Source: Prosopocoilus inquinatus
Taxonomy: Eukaryota; Arthropoda; Insecta; Coleoptera; Lucanidae
Assembly (NCBI GenBank): GCA_036172665.1
Contig: JAYKNF010000058.1
Coordinates: forward strand, 62,001-126,000
DNA length: 64,000 nucleotides
Reading direction: 5' to 3'
Shown: positions 53,001 through 64,000 of the stretch, piece by piece
How the letters are laid out: the number at the start of each line of letters is the position of its first letter
Position numbering within the stretch: position 1 is the stretch's first letter
Notes under the pieces: generated by a model
What the model was told of the DNA's origin: nothing
Databases searched by the model: none
Seen by the model: the letters and a program-made list of their open reading frames with translations, nothing else
Position numbers and translations under genes: made by a program

Positions 53001-53600
53001 GTCCATCGAAACGCCAAATAACATGATAAATGAGTAAGGATCGATTAGATACATCTCAGGAACAACGCTAATACGTGTTGTTTCGTTTCAAACTATTTCC
53101 AGCTCCTGCTGCGTCCAAAAACTTTGTATCTCACATCAGACTTACTGGAGTCCATCCAAACGTCAAATAACATGTTAGATAAGTAAGGATTGTTTAGATA
53201 CATCACAGGAACAACGCTAATGCGTGTTGTTTCGTTTAAAACTATTTCCAGCTTCTGCTGCGTCCGAAAATTTCGTATCTCACATCAGAGATACTGGAGT
53301 CCATCCAAACGTCAAATAACATGATAGATGAGTAAGGATCGATTAGATACATCACAGGAACAACGCTAATACGTGTTGTTTCGTTTAAAACTATTTCTAG
53401 CTCCTGCTGCGTCCAAAAACTTCGTATCTCACATCAGAGTTACTAGAGTCCATCGAAACGTCAAATAACATGATAGATGAGTAAGGATCGATTAGATACA
53501 TCACAGGAACAACGCTAATGCGTGTTGTTTCATTTAAAACTATTTCCAGCTTCTACTGCGTCCGAAAATTTCGTTTCTCACATTAGAGTTACTGGAGTCC
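50020..53600 (+). repeat. 16-monomer (2384-bp) tandem duplication, second copy truncated
   Basis: About 50020-51217 matches 52404-53601 at offset 2384. Paired marks are CCAACCAAACG, AACGTTAATG, CTAGTACGTG, TCATATCAGAGC and CATGATAAATG with ATCTCAGG. Differences include TTTAATTT versus TTTCCTTT near 50400/52784 and ATACGAGTTG versus ATACGTGTTG near 50689. The unit junction is the chimeric monomer 52267-52415. Confidence 0.85.
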
Positions 53601-54452
53601 ATCGAAACGCCAAATAACGTGATAGATGAGTAATGATCGATTAGATACATCACAGGAACAACGCTAATGCGTGTTGTTTCGTTTAAAACTCTTTCCAGCT
53701 TATGCTGCGTCCGAAGAGTTCGTATCTCACATCAGAGATACTGGAGTACATCCAAACGTCAAATAACATGATAGATGAGTAAGGATCGATTAGATACATC
53801 ACAGGAACAACGCTAATACGTGTTGTTTCGTTTAAAACTATTTCCAGCTCCTGCTGCGTCCAAAAACTTTGTATCTCACATCAGAGTTACTGGAGTCCAT
53901 CCAAACGTAAAATAACATGATAGATGAGTAAGGATCGATTAGATACATCACAGGAACAACGCTAATACGTGTTGTTTCGTTTAAAACTATTTCTAGCTCC
54001 TGCTGCGTCCAAAAACTTCGTATCTCACATCAGAGTTACTAGAGTCCATCGAAACGTCAAATAACATGATAGATGAGTAAGGATCGATTAGATACATCAC
54101 AGGAACAACGCCAATGCGTGTTGTTTCATTTAAAACTATTTCCAGCTTCTGCTGCGTCCGAAAACGTCGTATCTCACATCAGAGCTACTGGAGTCCATCG
54201 AAACGCCAAATAACATGATAGATGAGTAAGGATCGATTAGATACATCACAGGAACAACGCTAATACGTGTTGTTTCCTTTAAAACTATTTCCAGCTTCAG
54301 CTGCGTCCGAGAACTTCGTATCTCACATCAAAGTTACTGGAGTCCATCGAAACGCCAAATAACGTGATAGATGAGTAATGATCGATTAGATACATCACAG
54401 GAACAACGCTAATGCGTGTTGTTTCGTTTAAAACTCTTTCCAGCTTATGCTG
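51530..54452 (+). repeat. 14-monomer-offset duplication overlapping the 16-mer block
   Basis: About 51530-52366 matches 53616-54452 at offset 2086 (14 x 149). Shared marks are AACGTGATAG with GTAATGATC, and the rare CCGAAGAGTTCG (51627/53713) found only in these two monomers. The right copy continues into the second copy of the left end of the window at 53757. Confidence 0.8.
52267..52415 (+). repeat. Chimeric monomer at the 2384-bp duplication junction
   Basis: Its left half is the AACGTGATAG, GTAATGATC, AACTCTTTCC, TTATGCTGCG type, which elsewhere continues GTCCGAAGA. Here GTCCAAAAACTTTG follows and the unit ends GACTTACTGG...CCAACC. Length stays 149 bp, so the exchange was in register. 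Confidence 0.85.
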
Positions 54453-57332
54453 CGTCCGAAGATATCGTATCTCACATCAGAGATACTGGAGTCCATCCAA
54501 ACTTCAAATAACATGATAGATGAATAAGGATCGATTAGATACATCACAGGAAAAACGCTAATACGTGTTGTTTCGTTTAAAACTATTTCCAGCTCCTGCT
54601 GCGTCCAAAAACTTCGTATCTCACATCAGAGTTACTAGAGTCCATCGAAACGTCAAATAACATGATAGATGAGTAAGGATCGATTAGATACATCACAGGA
54701 ACAACGCTAATGCGTGTTGTTTCATTTAAAACTATTTCCAGCTTCTGCTGCGTCCGAAAACGTCGTATCTCACATCAGAGCTACTGGAGTCCATCGAAAC
54801 GCCAAATAACATGATAGATGAGTAAGGATCGATTAGATACATCACAGGAACAACGCTAATACGTGTTGTTTCATTTAAAACTATTTCCAGCTTCAGCTGC
54901 GTCCGAGAACTTCGTATCTCACATCAAAGTTACTGGAGTCCATCGAAACGCCAAATAACATGATAGAAGAGTAAGGATCGATTAGATACATCACAGGAAC
55001 AATGCTAATGCGTGTTGTTTCGTTTAAAACTATTTCCAGCTTCTGCTGCGTCCGAAAACGTCGTATCTCACATCAGAGCTACTGGAGTCCATCGAAACGC
55101 CAAATAACATGATAGATGAGTAAGGATCGATTAGATACATCACAGGAACAACGCTAATACGTGTTGTTTCGTTTAAAACTATTTCCAGCTCCTGCTGCGT
55201 CCAAAAACTTTGTATCTCACATCAGAGTTACTGGAGTCCATCCAAACGTAAAATAACATGATAGATGAGTAAGGATCGATTAGATACATCACAGGAACAA
55301 CGCTAATACGTGTTGTTTCGTTTAAAACTATTTCTAGCTCCTGCTGCGTCCAAAAACTTCGTATCTCACATCAGAGTTACTAGAGTCCATCGAAACGTCA
55401 AATAACATGATAGAAGAGTAAGGATCGATTAGATACATCACAGGAACAATGCTAATGCGTGTTGTTTCGTTTAAAACTATTTCCAGCTTCTGCTGCGTCC
55501 GAAAACGTCGTATCTCACATCAGAGCTACTGGAGTCCATCGAAACGCCAAATAACATGATAGATGAGTAAGGATCGATTAGATACATCACAGGAACAACG
55601 CTAATACGTGTTGTTTCATTTAAAACTATTTCCAGCTTCAGCTGCGTCCGAGAACTTCGTATCTCACATCAAAGTTACTGGAGTCCATCGAAACGCCAAA
55701 TAACATGATAGAAGAGTAAGGATCGATTAGATACATCACAGGAACAACGCTAATGCGTGTTGTTTCGTTTAAAACTATTTCCAGCTTCTGCTGCGTCCGA
55801 AAACGTCGTATCTCACATCAGAGCTACTGGAGTCCATCGAAACGCCAAATAACATGATAGATGAGTAAGGATCGATTAGATACATCACAGGAACAACGCT
55901 AATACGTGTTGTTTCCTTTAAAACTATTTCCAGCTTCAGCTGCGTCCGAGAACTTCGTATCTCACATCAAAGTTACTGGAGTCCATCGAAACGCCAAATA
56001 ACGTGATAGATGAGTAATGATCGATTAGATACATCACAGGAACAACGCTAATGCGTGTTGTTTCGTTTAAAACTCTTTCCAGCTTATGCTGCGTCCGAAG
56101 ATTTCGTATCTCACATCAGAGATACTGGAGTACATCCAAACGTCAAATAACATGATAGATGAGTAAGGATCGATTAGATACATCACAGGAACAACGCTAA
56201 TACGTGTTGTTTCGTTCAAAACTATTTCCAGCTCCTGCTGCGTCCAAAAACTTTGTATCTCACATCAGAGTTACTGGAGTCCATCCAAACGTAAAATAAC
56301 ATGATAGATGAGTAAGGATCGATTAGATACATCACAGGAACATCGCTAATGCGTGTTGTTTCGTTTAAAACTATTTCCAGCTTCTGCTGCGTCCGAAAAC
56401 ATCGTATCTCACATCAGAGTTACTTGAGTCCATCGAAACGTCAAATAACATGTTAGATAAGTACGGATCGATTAGATACATCACAGGAACAACGCTAATG
56501 CGTGTTGTTTCGTTTAAAACTATTTCCAGCTTATGCTGCGTCCGAAGATATCGTATCTCACATCAGAGATACTGGAGTCCATCCAAACTTCAAATAACAT
56601 GATAGATGAATAAGGATCGATTAGATACATCACAGGAAAAACGCTAATACGTGTTGTTTCGTTTAAAACTATTTCCAGCTCCTGCTGCGTCCAAAAACTT
56701 CGTATCTCACATCAGAGTTACTAGAGTCCATCGAAACGTCAAATAACATGATAGATGAGTAAGGATCGATTAGATACATCACAGGAACAACGCTAATGCG
56801 TGTTGTTTCATTTAAAACTATTTCCAGCTTCTGCTGCGTCCGAAAACGTCGTATCTCACATCAGAGCTACTGGAGTCCATCGAAACGCCAAATAACATGA
56901 TAGATGAGTAAGGATCGATTAGATACATCACAGGAACAACGCTAATACGTGTTGTTTCATTTAAAACTATTTCCAGCTTCAGCTGCGTCCGAGAACTTCG
57001 TATCTCACATCAAAGTTACTGGAGTCCATCGAAACGCCAAATAACATGATAGAAGAGTAAGGATCGATTAGATACATCACAGGAACAATGCTAATGCGTG
57101 TTGTTTCGTTTAAAACTATTTCCAGCTCCTGCTGCGTCCAAAAACTTTTTATCTCACATCAGACTTACTGGAGTCCATCCAAACGTCAAATAACATGTTA
57201 GATAAGTAAGGATCGTTTAGATACATCACAGGAACAACGCTAATACGTGTTGTTTCGTTCAAAACTATTTCCAGCTTCTACTGCGTCCGAGAACTTTGTA
57301 TCTCTCATCAGAGTTACTGGAGTCCGTCCAAA

Positions 57333-57630
57333 CGTCAAATAACATGATAGATGAGTAAGGATCGATTAGTTACATCACAGGAACAACGCTAATATGTGTT
57401 GTTTAGTTTAAAACTATTTCCAGCTGCTGCTGCGTCCGAAAATTTCGTATCTCACATTAGAGTTACTGGAGTCCATCGAAACGTCAAATAACATAGTAGC
57501 TAAGTAAGGATCGATTAGTTACATCACAGGAACAACGCTAATATGTGTTGTTTAGTTTAGAACTATTTCCAGCTGCTGCTGCGTCCGAAAATTTCGTATC
57601 TCACATTAGAGTTACTGGAGTCCATCGAAA
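57333..57630 (+). repeat. Adjacent single-monomer duplication, second occurrence
   Basis: Same pair as 3726-4023, including the TTTAAAAC/TTTAGAAC difference between its two units, so the pair arose before the segment was copied. Confidence 0.7.
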
Positions 57631-58971
57631 CGTCAAATAACATAGTAGCTAAGTAAGGATCGATTAGTTACATCACAGGAACAACGCTAATACGTGTTGT
57701 TTCGTTTAAAACTATTTCCAGCTTCTGCTGCGTCCGAAAACGTCGTATCTCACATCAGAGTTACTGGAGTCCATCGAAACGCCAAATAACATGATAGATG
57801 AGTAAGGATCGATTAGATACATCACAGGAACAACGCTAATGCGTGTTGTTTCGTTTAAAACTATTTCCAGCTTATGCTGCGTCCGAAGATTTCGTATCTC
57901 ACATCAGAGATACTGGAGTACATCCAAACGTCAAATAACATGATAGATGAGTAAGGATCGATTAGATACATCACAGGAACAACGCTAATACGTGTTGTTT
58001 CGTTTAAAACTATTTCCAGCTCTTGCTGCGTCCAAAAACTTTGTATCTCACATCAGAGTTACTGGAGTCCATCGAAACGAAAAATAACATGATAGATGAG
58101 TAAGGATCGATTAGATACAGTACAGGAACAACGCTAATACGTGTTGTTTCGTTTAAAACTATTTCCAGCTCCTGCTGCGTCCAAAAACTTTGTATCTCAC
58201 ATCAGACTTACTGGAGTCCATCGAAACGTCAAATAACATGTTAGATAAGTAAGGATCGATTAGATACATCACAGGAACAACGCTAATGCGTGTTGTTTCG
58301 TTTAAAACTATTTCCAGCTTCTGCTGAGTCCGAAAACGTCGTATCTCACATCAGAGTTACTGGAGTGCATCGAAACGTCAAATAACATGATAGATAAGTA
58401 AGGATCGATTAGATACAGCACAGGAACAAGGCTAATACGTGTTGTTTCGTTTAAAACTATTTCTAGCTTCAGCTGCGTCCGAGAACTTCGTATCTCACAT
58501 CAAAGTTACTGGAGTCCATCGAAACGCCAAATAACATGATAGATGAGTAAGGATCGATTAGATACATCACAGGAACAACGCTAATGCGTGTTGTTTCGTT
58601 TAAAACTATTTCCAGCTTATGCTGCGTCCGAAGATTTCGTATCTCACATCAGAGATACTGGAGTACATCCAAACGTCAAATAACATGATAGATGAGTAAG
58701 GATCGATTAGATACATCACAGGAACAACGTTAATACGTGTTGTTTCGTTTAAAACTATTTCCACCTCCTGCTGCGTCCAAAAACTTTGTATCTCACATCA
58801 GAGTTACTGGAGTCCATCCAAACGTAAAATAACATGATAGATGAGTAAGGATCGATTAGATACATCACAGGAACATCGCTAATGCGTTTTGTTTCGTTTA
58901 AAACTATTTCCAGCTTCTGCTGCGTCCGAAAACGTCGTATCTCACATCAGAGTTACTTGAGTCCATCGAAA

Positions 58972-59109
58972 CGTCAAATAACATGTTAGATAAGTAAGGA
59001 TCGATTAGATACATCACAGGAGCAACGCTAATGCGTGTTGTTTCGTTTATTTTTATGCTGCGTCCGAAGATATCGTATCTCACATCAGAGATACTGGAGT
59101 CCATCCAAA
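58972..59109 (+). repeat. 138-bp monomer, copy 2
   Basis: Same 11-bp deletion and flanks as 5365-5502. Opens the spurious minus-strand ORF 58904-59155. Confidence 0.9.
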
Positions 59110-59995
59110 CGTCAAATAACATGATAGATGAATAAGGATCGATTAGATACATCACAGGAACAACGCTAATACGTGTTGTTTCGTTTAAAACTATTTCCAG
59201 CTCCTGCTGCGTCCAAAAACTTCGTATCTCACATCAGAGTTACTAGAGTCCATCGAAACGTCAAATAACATTATAGATGAGTAAGGATCGATTAGATACA
59301 TCACAGGAACAACGCTAATGCGTGTTGTTTCATTTAAAACTATTTCCAGCTTCTGCTGCGTCCGAAAACGTCGTATCTCACATCAGAACTACTGGAGTCC
59401 ATCCAAACGTCAAATAACATGATAGATGAGTAAGGATCGATTAGATACATCACAGGAACAACGCTAATGCGTGTTGTTTCGTTTAAAACTATTTCCAGCT
59501 TCAGCTGCGTCCGAGAACTTCGTATCTCACTTCAGAGTTACTGGAGCCCATCCAACCGTCAAATAACATGATAGATGAGTAAGGATCGATTAGATACATC
59601 ACAGGAACAACGCTAATACGTGTTGTTTCGTTTAAAACTATTTCCAGCTTCAGCTGCGTCCGAGAACTTCGTATCTCACATCAAAGTTACTGGAGTCCAT
59701 CGAAACGCCAAATAACATGTTAGATGAGTAAGGATCGATTAGATACATCACAGGAACAACGCTAATGCGTGTTGTTTCGTTTAAAACTATTTCCAGCTTC
59801 TGCTGCGTCCGAAAACGTCGTATCTCACATCAGAGCTACTGGAGTCCATCGAAACGACAAATAACATGATAGATGAGTAAGGATTGATTAGATACAGCAC
59901 AGGAACAACGCTAATACGTGTTGTTTCGTTTAAAACTATTTCCAGCTCCTGCTGCGTCCAAAAACGTCGTATCTCTCATCAGAGTTACTGGAGTC

Positions 59996-62702
59996 CGTCC
60001 AAACGTCAAATAACATGATAGATGAGTAAGGATCGATTAGTTACATCACAGGAACAACGCTAATATGTGTTGTTTCGTTTAAAACTATTTCCAGCTGCTG
60101 CTGCGTCCGAAAATTTCGTATCTCACATTAGAGTTACTGGAGTCCATCGAAACGTCAAATAACATAGTAGCTAAGTAAGGATCGATTAGATACATCACAG
60201 GAACAACGCTAATGCGTGTTGTTTCATTTAAAACTATTTCCAGCTTCTGCTGCGTCCGAAAACGTCGTATCTCACATCAGAACTACTGGAGTCCATCGAA
60301 ACGCCAAATAACATGATAGATGAGTAAGGATCGATTATATACATCCCAGGAACAACGCTAATACGTGTTGTTTCGTTTAAAACTATTTCCAGCTTCTGCT
60401 GCGTCCGAAAACTTCGTATCTCACATCAGAGTTACTGGAGTGCATCGAAACGTCAAATAACATGATAGATAAGTAAGGATCGATTAGATACAGCACAGGA
60501 ACAACGCTAATACGTGTTGTTTCGTTTAAAACTATTTCCAGCTCCTGCTGCGTCCAAAAACTTTGTATCTCACATCAGACTTACTGGAGTCCATCCAAAC
60601 GTCAAATAACATGATAGATGAGTAAGGATCGATTAGATACATCACAGGAACAACGCTAATGCGTGTTGTTTCGTTTAAAACTATTTCCAGCTTCTGCTGC
60701 GTCCGAAAATTTCGTTTCTCACATTAGAGTTACTGGAGTCCATCGAAACGTCAAATAACATGATAGATGAGTAAGTATCGATTAGATACATCACAGGAAC
60801 AACGCTAATGCGTGTTGTTTCGTTTAAAACTATTTCCAGCTCCTGCTGCGTCCAAAAACTTTGTATCTCACATCAGACTTACTGGAGTCCATCCAAACGT
60901 CAAATAACATGATAGATGAGTAAGGATCGATTAGATACATCACAGGAACAACGCTAATGCGTGTTGTTTCGTTTAAAACTATTTCCAGCTTCTGCTGCGT
61001 CCGAAAATTTCGTTTCTCACATTAGAGTTACTGGAGTCCATCGAAACGTCAAATAACATGATAGATGAGTAAGTATCGATTAGATACATCACAGGAACAA
61101 CGCTAATGCGTGTTGTTTCATTTAAAACTATTTCCAGCTTCTGCTGCGTCCGATAATTTCGTATCTCACATCAGAGTTACTGGAGTCCATCCAAACGTCA
61201 AATAACATGATAGATGAGTAAGGATCCATTAGATACATCACAGGAACAACGCTAATGCGTGTTGTTTCGTTTAAAACTATTTCCAGCTTCAGCTGCGTCC
61301 GAGAACTTCGTATCTCACTTCAGAGTTACTGGAGCCCATCCAAACGTCAAATAACATGATAGATGAGTAAGGATCGATTAGATACATCACAGGAACAACG
61401 CTAGTACGTGTTGTTTCGTTTAAAACTATTTCCAGCTTCAGCTGCGTCCGAGAACTTCGTATCTCACATCAAAGTTACTGGAGTCCATCGAAACGCCAAA
61501 TAACATGTTAGATGAGTAAGGATCGATTAGATACATCACAGGAACAACGCTAATGCGTGTTGTTTCGTTTAAAACTATTTCCAGCTTCTGCTGCGTCCGA
61601 AAACGTCGTATCTCACATCAGAGCTACTGGAGTCCATCGAAACGACAAATAACATGATAGATGAGTAAGGATTGATTAGATACAGCACAGGAACAACGCT
61701 AATACGTGTTGTTTCGTTTAAAACTATTTCCAGCTCCTGCTGGGTCCAAAAACGTCGTATCTCTCATCAGAGTTACTGGAGTCCGTCCAAACGTCAAATA
61801 ACATGATAGATGAGTAAGGATCGATTAGTTACATCACAGGAACAACGCTAATATGTGTTGTTTCGTTTAAAACTATTTCCAGCTGCTGCTGCGTCCGAAA
61901 ATTTCGTATCTCACATTAGAGTTACTGGAGTCCATCGAAACGTCAAATAACATAGTAGCTAAGTAAGGATCGATTAGATACATCACAGGAACAACGCTAA
62001 TACGTGTTTTTTCGTTCTAAACTATTTCCAGCTACTGCTGCGTCCAAAAACTTTGTATCTCACATCAGAGTTACTGGAGTCCATCCAAACGTCAAATAAC
62101 ATGATAGATGAGTAAGGATCGATTAGATACATCCCAGGAACAACGCTAATACGTGTTGTTTCGTTTAAAACTATTTCCAGCTTCTGCTGCGTCCGAAAAC
62201 TTCGTATCTCACATCAGAGTTACTGGAGTGCATCGAAACGTCAAATAACATGATAGATAAGTAAGGATCGATTAGATACAGCACAGGAACAACGCTAATA
62301 CGTGTTGTTTCGTTTAAAACTATTTCCAGCTCCTGCTGCGTCCAAAAACTTTGTATCTCACATCAGAGTTACTGGAGTCCATCCAAACGTCAAATAACAT
62401 GATAGATGAGTAAGGATCGATTAGATACATCCCAGGAACAACGCTAATACGTGTTGTTTCGTTTAAAACTATTTCCAGCTTCTGCTGCGTCCGAAAATTT
62501 CGTTTCTCACATTAGAGTTACTGGAGTCCATCGAAACGTCAAATAACATGATAGATGAGTAAGTATCGATTAGATACATCACAGGAACAACGCTAATGCG
62601 TGTTGTTTCGTTTAAAACTATTTCCAGCTTCTGCTGCGTCCGAAAACGTCGTATCTCACATCAGAGCTACTGGAGTCCATCGAAACGCCAAATAAGATGA
62701 TA
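59996..62702 (+). repeat. Mosaic segment related to 15-28 kb
   Basis: 59.99-60.18 kb follows the order found at 15.03 kb (GTTACATC, CAGCTGCTGCTG, CATAGTAGCTAAG). 61.22-62.2 kb matches 21.92-22.9 kb (offset 39305), including CTAGTACGTG and ATCCCAGG. Private marks are GATTATATAC near 60335, GGATCCATTAG near 61225 and GCTGGGTCC near 61741. No unique sequence is present. Confidence 0.7.
60541..61136 (+). repeat. Two-monomer (298-bp) tandem duplication
   Basis: The pair AGCTCCTGCTG...CTTTG...GACTTACTGG followed by GAAAATTTCGTTTCTCACATTAG...GTAAGTATCG is repeated immediately: 60541-60838 and 60839-61136. It is a dimer-level event inside the mosaic. Confidence 0.75.
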
Positions 62703-64000
62703 GATGAGTAAGGATCGATTAGATACATCACAGGAACAACGCTAATGCGTGTTGTTTCGTTTAAAACTATTTCCAGCTTATGCTGCGTCCGAAGATTTCG
62801 TATCTCACATCAGAGATACTGGAGTACATCCAAACGTCAAATAACATGATAGATGAGTAAGGATCGATTAGATACATCACAGGAACAACGTTAATACGTG
62901 TTGTTTCGTTTAAAACTATTTCCACCTCCTGCTGCGTCCAAAAACTTTGTATCTCACATCAGAGTTACTGGAGTCCATCCAAACGTAAAATAACATGATA
63001 GATGAGTAAGGATCGATTAGATACATCACAGGAACATCGCTAATGCGTTTTGTTTCGTTTAAAACTATTTCCAGCTTCTGCTGCGTCCGAAAACGTCGTA
63101 TCTCACATCAGAGTTACTTGAGTCCATCGAAACGTCAAATAACATGTTAGATAAGTAAGGATCGATTAGATACATCACAGGAGCAACGCTAATGCATGTT
63201 GTTTCGTTTATTTTTATGCTGCGTCCGAAGATATCGTATCTCACATCAGAGATACTGGAGTCCATCCAAACGTCAAATAACATGATAGATGAATAAGGAT
63301 CGATTAGATACATCACAGGAACAACGCTAATACGTGTTGTTTCGTTTAAAACTATTTCCAGCTCCTGCTGCGTCCAAAAACTTCGTATCTCACATCAGAG
63401 TTACTAGAGTCCATCGAAACGTCAAATAACATTATAGATGAGTAAGGATCGATTAGATACATCACAGGAACAACGCTAATGCGTGTTGTTTCATTTAAAA
63501 CTATTTCCAGCTTCTGCTGCGTCCGAAAACGTCGTATCTCACATCAGAACTACTGGAGTCCATCCAAACGTCAAATAACATGATAGATGAGTAAGGATCG
63601 ATTAGATACATCACAGGAACAACGCTAATGCGTGTTGTTTCGTTTAAAACTATTTCCAGCTTCAGCTGCGTCCGAGAACTTCGTATCTCACTTCAGAGTT
63701 ACTGGAGCCCATCCAACCGTCAAATAACATGATAGATGAGTAAGGATCGATTAGATACATCACAGGAACAACGCTAATACGTGTTGTTTCGTTTAAAACT
63801 ATTTCCAGCTTCAGCTGCGTCCGAGAACTTCGTATCTCACATCAAAGTTACTGGAGTCCATCGAAACGCCAAATAACATGTTAGATGAGTAAGGATCGAT
63901 TAGATACATCACAGGAACAACGCTAATGCGTGTTGTTTCGTTTAAAACTATTTCCAGCTTCTGCTGCGTCCGAAAACGTCGTATCTCACATCAGAGCTAC
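62703..64000 (+). repeat. Third copy of the 138-bp-monomer segment, cut by the window end
   Basis: Matches 58542-59839 at offset 4161 (28 x 149 minus 11) and hence about 4935-6232. The copy has a private GCATGTTG (58904-type has GCGTGTTG) near 63194. The left boundary lies near 62670-62702, where AAATAAGATG precedes the match. It continues beyond the window, so the 28-monomer duplication may be larger than seen. Confidence 0.85.
63133..63270 (+). repeat. 138-bp monomer, copy 3
   Basis: Same 11-bp deletion. Opens the spurious minus-strand ORF 63065-63316, with one codon differing from the other two because of the CGTG to CATG change. Confidence 0.9.

Larger units (their letters stand above)
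53757..59995 (+). repeat. Second copy of the left-end segment (1-6388)
   Basis: Collinear with the left end in two blocks (offsets 53756 and 53607), described at 1-6388. The block boundary region, 55170-55737, includes an extra run with an AGAAGAG unit directly after a CATCGAAACGTC unit (about 55405), a combination absent from the left copy. The match ends where this copy reads GGAGTCCGTCC (about 59990) and the left copy reads GGAGTCCATCG (about 6384). Confidence 0.9.
1..64000 (+). repeat. Satellite DNA array, 149-bp monomer, about 430 copies
   Basis: Every line of the window contains the same 149-bp unit in the same orientation. Taking the start as the CG of the motif CGTCAAATAACATG, units begin at 1, 150, 299 and so on. 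Phase checked at 6546, 10271, 16378, 22487, 24871, 32464, 50032, 63718 and 63867 fits n x 149 after subtracting three 11-bp and eleven 2-bp deletions. No insertion, inversion or foreign sequence was seen. Unit length is close to nucleosome-core size, which is common for centromeric satellites (family knowledge). A centromeric or pericentromeric role is inference. The family name and species are unknown to me. Confidence 0.98.

Noticed and set aside
1..64000. CRISPR array
   Set aside because: The repeat period is 149 bp with no short repeat/unique spacer pattern. All parts of the unit recur, so there are no spacers.
1..64000. Tandemly repeated small RNA genes (5S rRNA, tRNA, snRNA)
   Set aside because: I recognise no 5S internal control region, tRNA A/B box pair with cloverleaf, or terminal T-run terminator in the monomer. 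The TTTTTT in GTGTTTTTTCG occurs only in one variant.
1..64000. Telomeric or subtelomeric short repeats
   Set aside because: No run of TTAGGG, TTAGG, TTTAGGG or similar is present anywhere in the sequence read.
1..64000. Bacterial repeat-protein gene or adhesin
   Set aside because: The unit is not a multiple of three and no frame on either strand stays open beyond two units.

Overview
The whole 64,000-base window is one uninterrupted head-to-tail array of a single satellite DNA family. The monomer is 149 bp, about 40% GC (59 of 149 positions in a hand-built consensus). I see no credible protein gene, RNA gene, transposon, CRISPR array or unique-sequence island. Counting repeat phase from base 1 accounts for the window exactly: 428 monomers span 1-63717 (414 of 149 bp, 11 of 147 bp and 3 of 138 bp), followed by one full monomer (63718-63866) and a partial one (63867-64000). 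I confirmed the phase at about a dozen points, not at every monomer. All monomers examined are in the same orientation.

The organism is almost certainly a eukaryote. A homogenised array of nucleosome-length monomers with higher-order repeats is typical of centromeric or other heterochromatic satellites of animals and plants and is not known from bacteria. I do not recognise the family and cannot name the species. The consensus keeps about nine CpG sites, so CpG is not depleted. That argues weakly against a heavily CpG-methylated genome, but many diagnostic variants look like CpG transitions.

Layout. (1) 1-6388: mixed variants with a six-monomer block repeated about three times. This segment reappears in two collinear pieces at 53757-59995. 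(2) 6.5-7.6 kb: a four-monomer tandem duplication. (3) 7.8-11.1 kb: an 11-monomer (1639 bp) tandem duplication. (4) 10.26-22.44 kb: a 41-monomer (6107 bp) tandem duplication whose junction carries a 2-bp deletion. (5) 20.1-31.1 kb: an overlapping 37-monomer (5511 bp) tandem duplication. (6) 28.4-50.0 kb: a 13-monomer higher-order repeat (HOR) of 1935 bp, mostly arranged as alternating A/B pairs. Four pairs are present, separated by spacers of about 3.0, 0.9 and 0.3 kb, and part of this region is itself a 32-monomer (4764 bp) tandem duplication. (7) 50.0-54.45 kb: a 16-monomer (2384 bp) duplication. (8) 53.76-60.0 kb: the second copy of the left end. (9) 60.0-62.7 kb: a mosaic related to 15-28 kb. 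(10) 62.7-64.0 kb: a third copy of the segment holding the 138-bp monomer.

The open reading frames that can be found (71-97 codons, all on the minus strand) are by-products of the repeat. They occur where a 147- or 138-bp monomer (both multiples of three) keeps the frame open, or where a substitution removes a stop. The interest of the window lies in its nested duplication history, its uneven variation along the monomer, and a short conserved dyad, not in genes.
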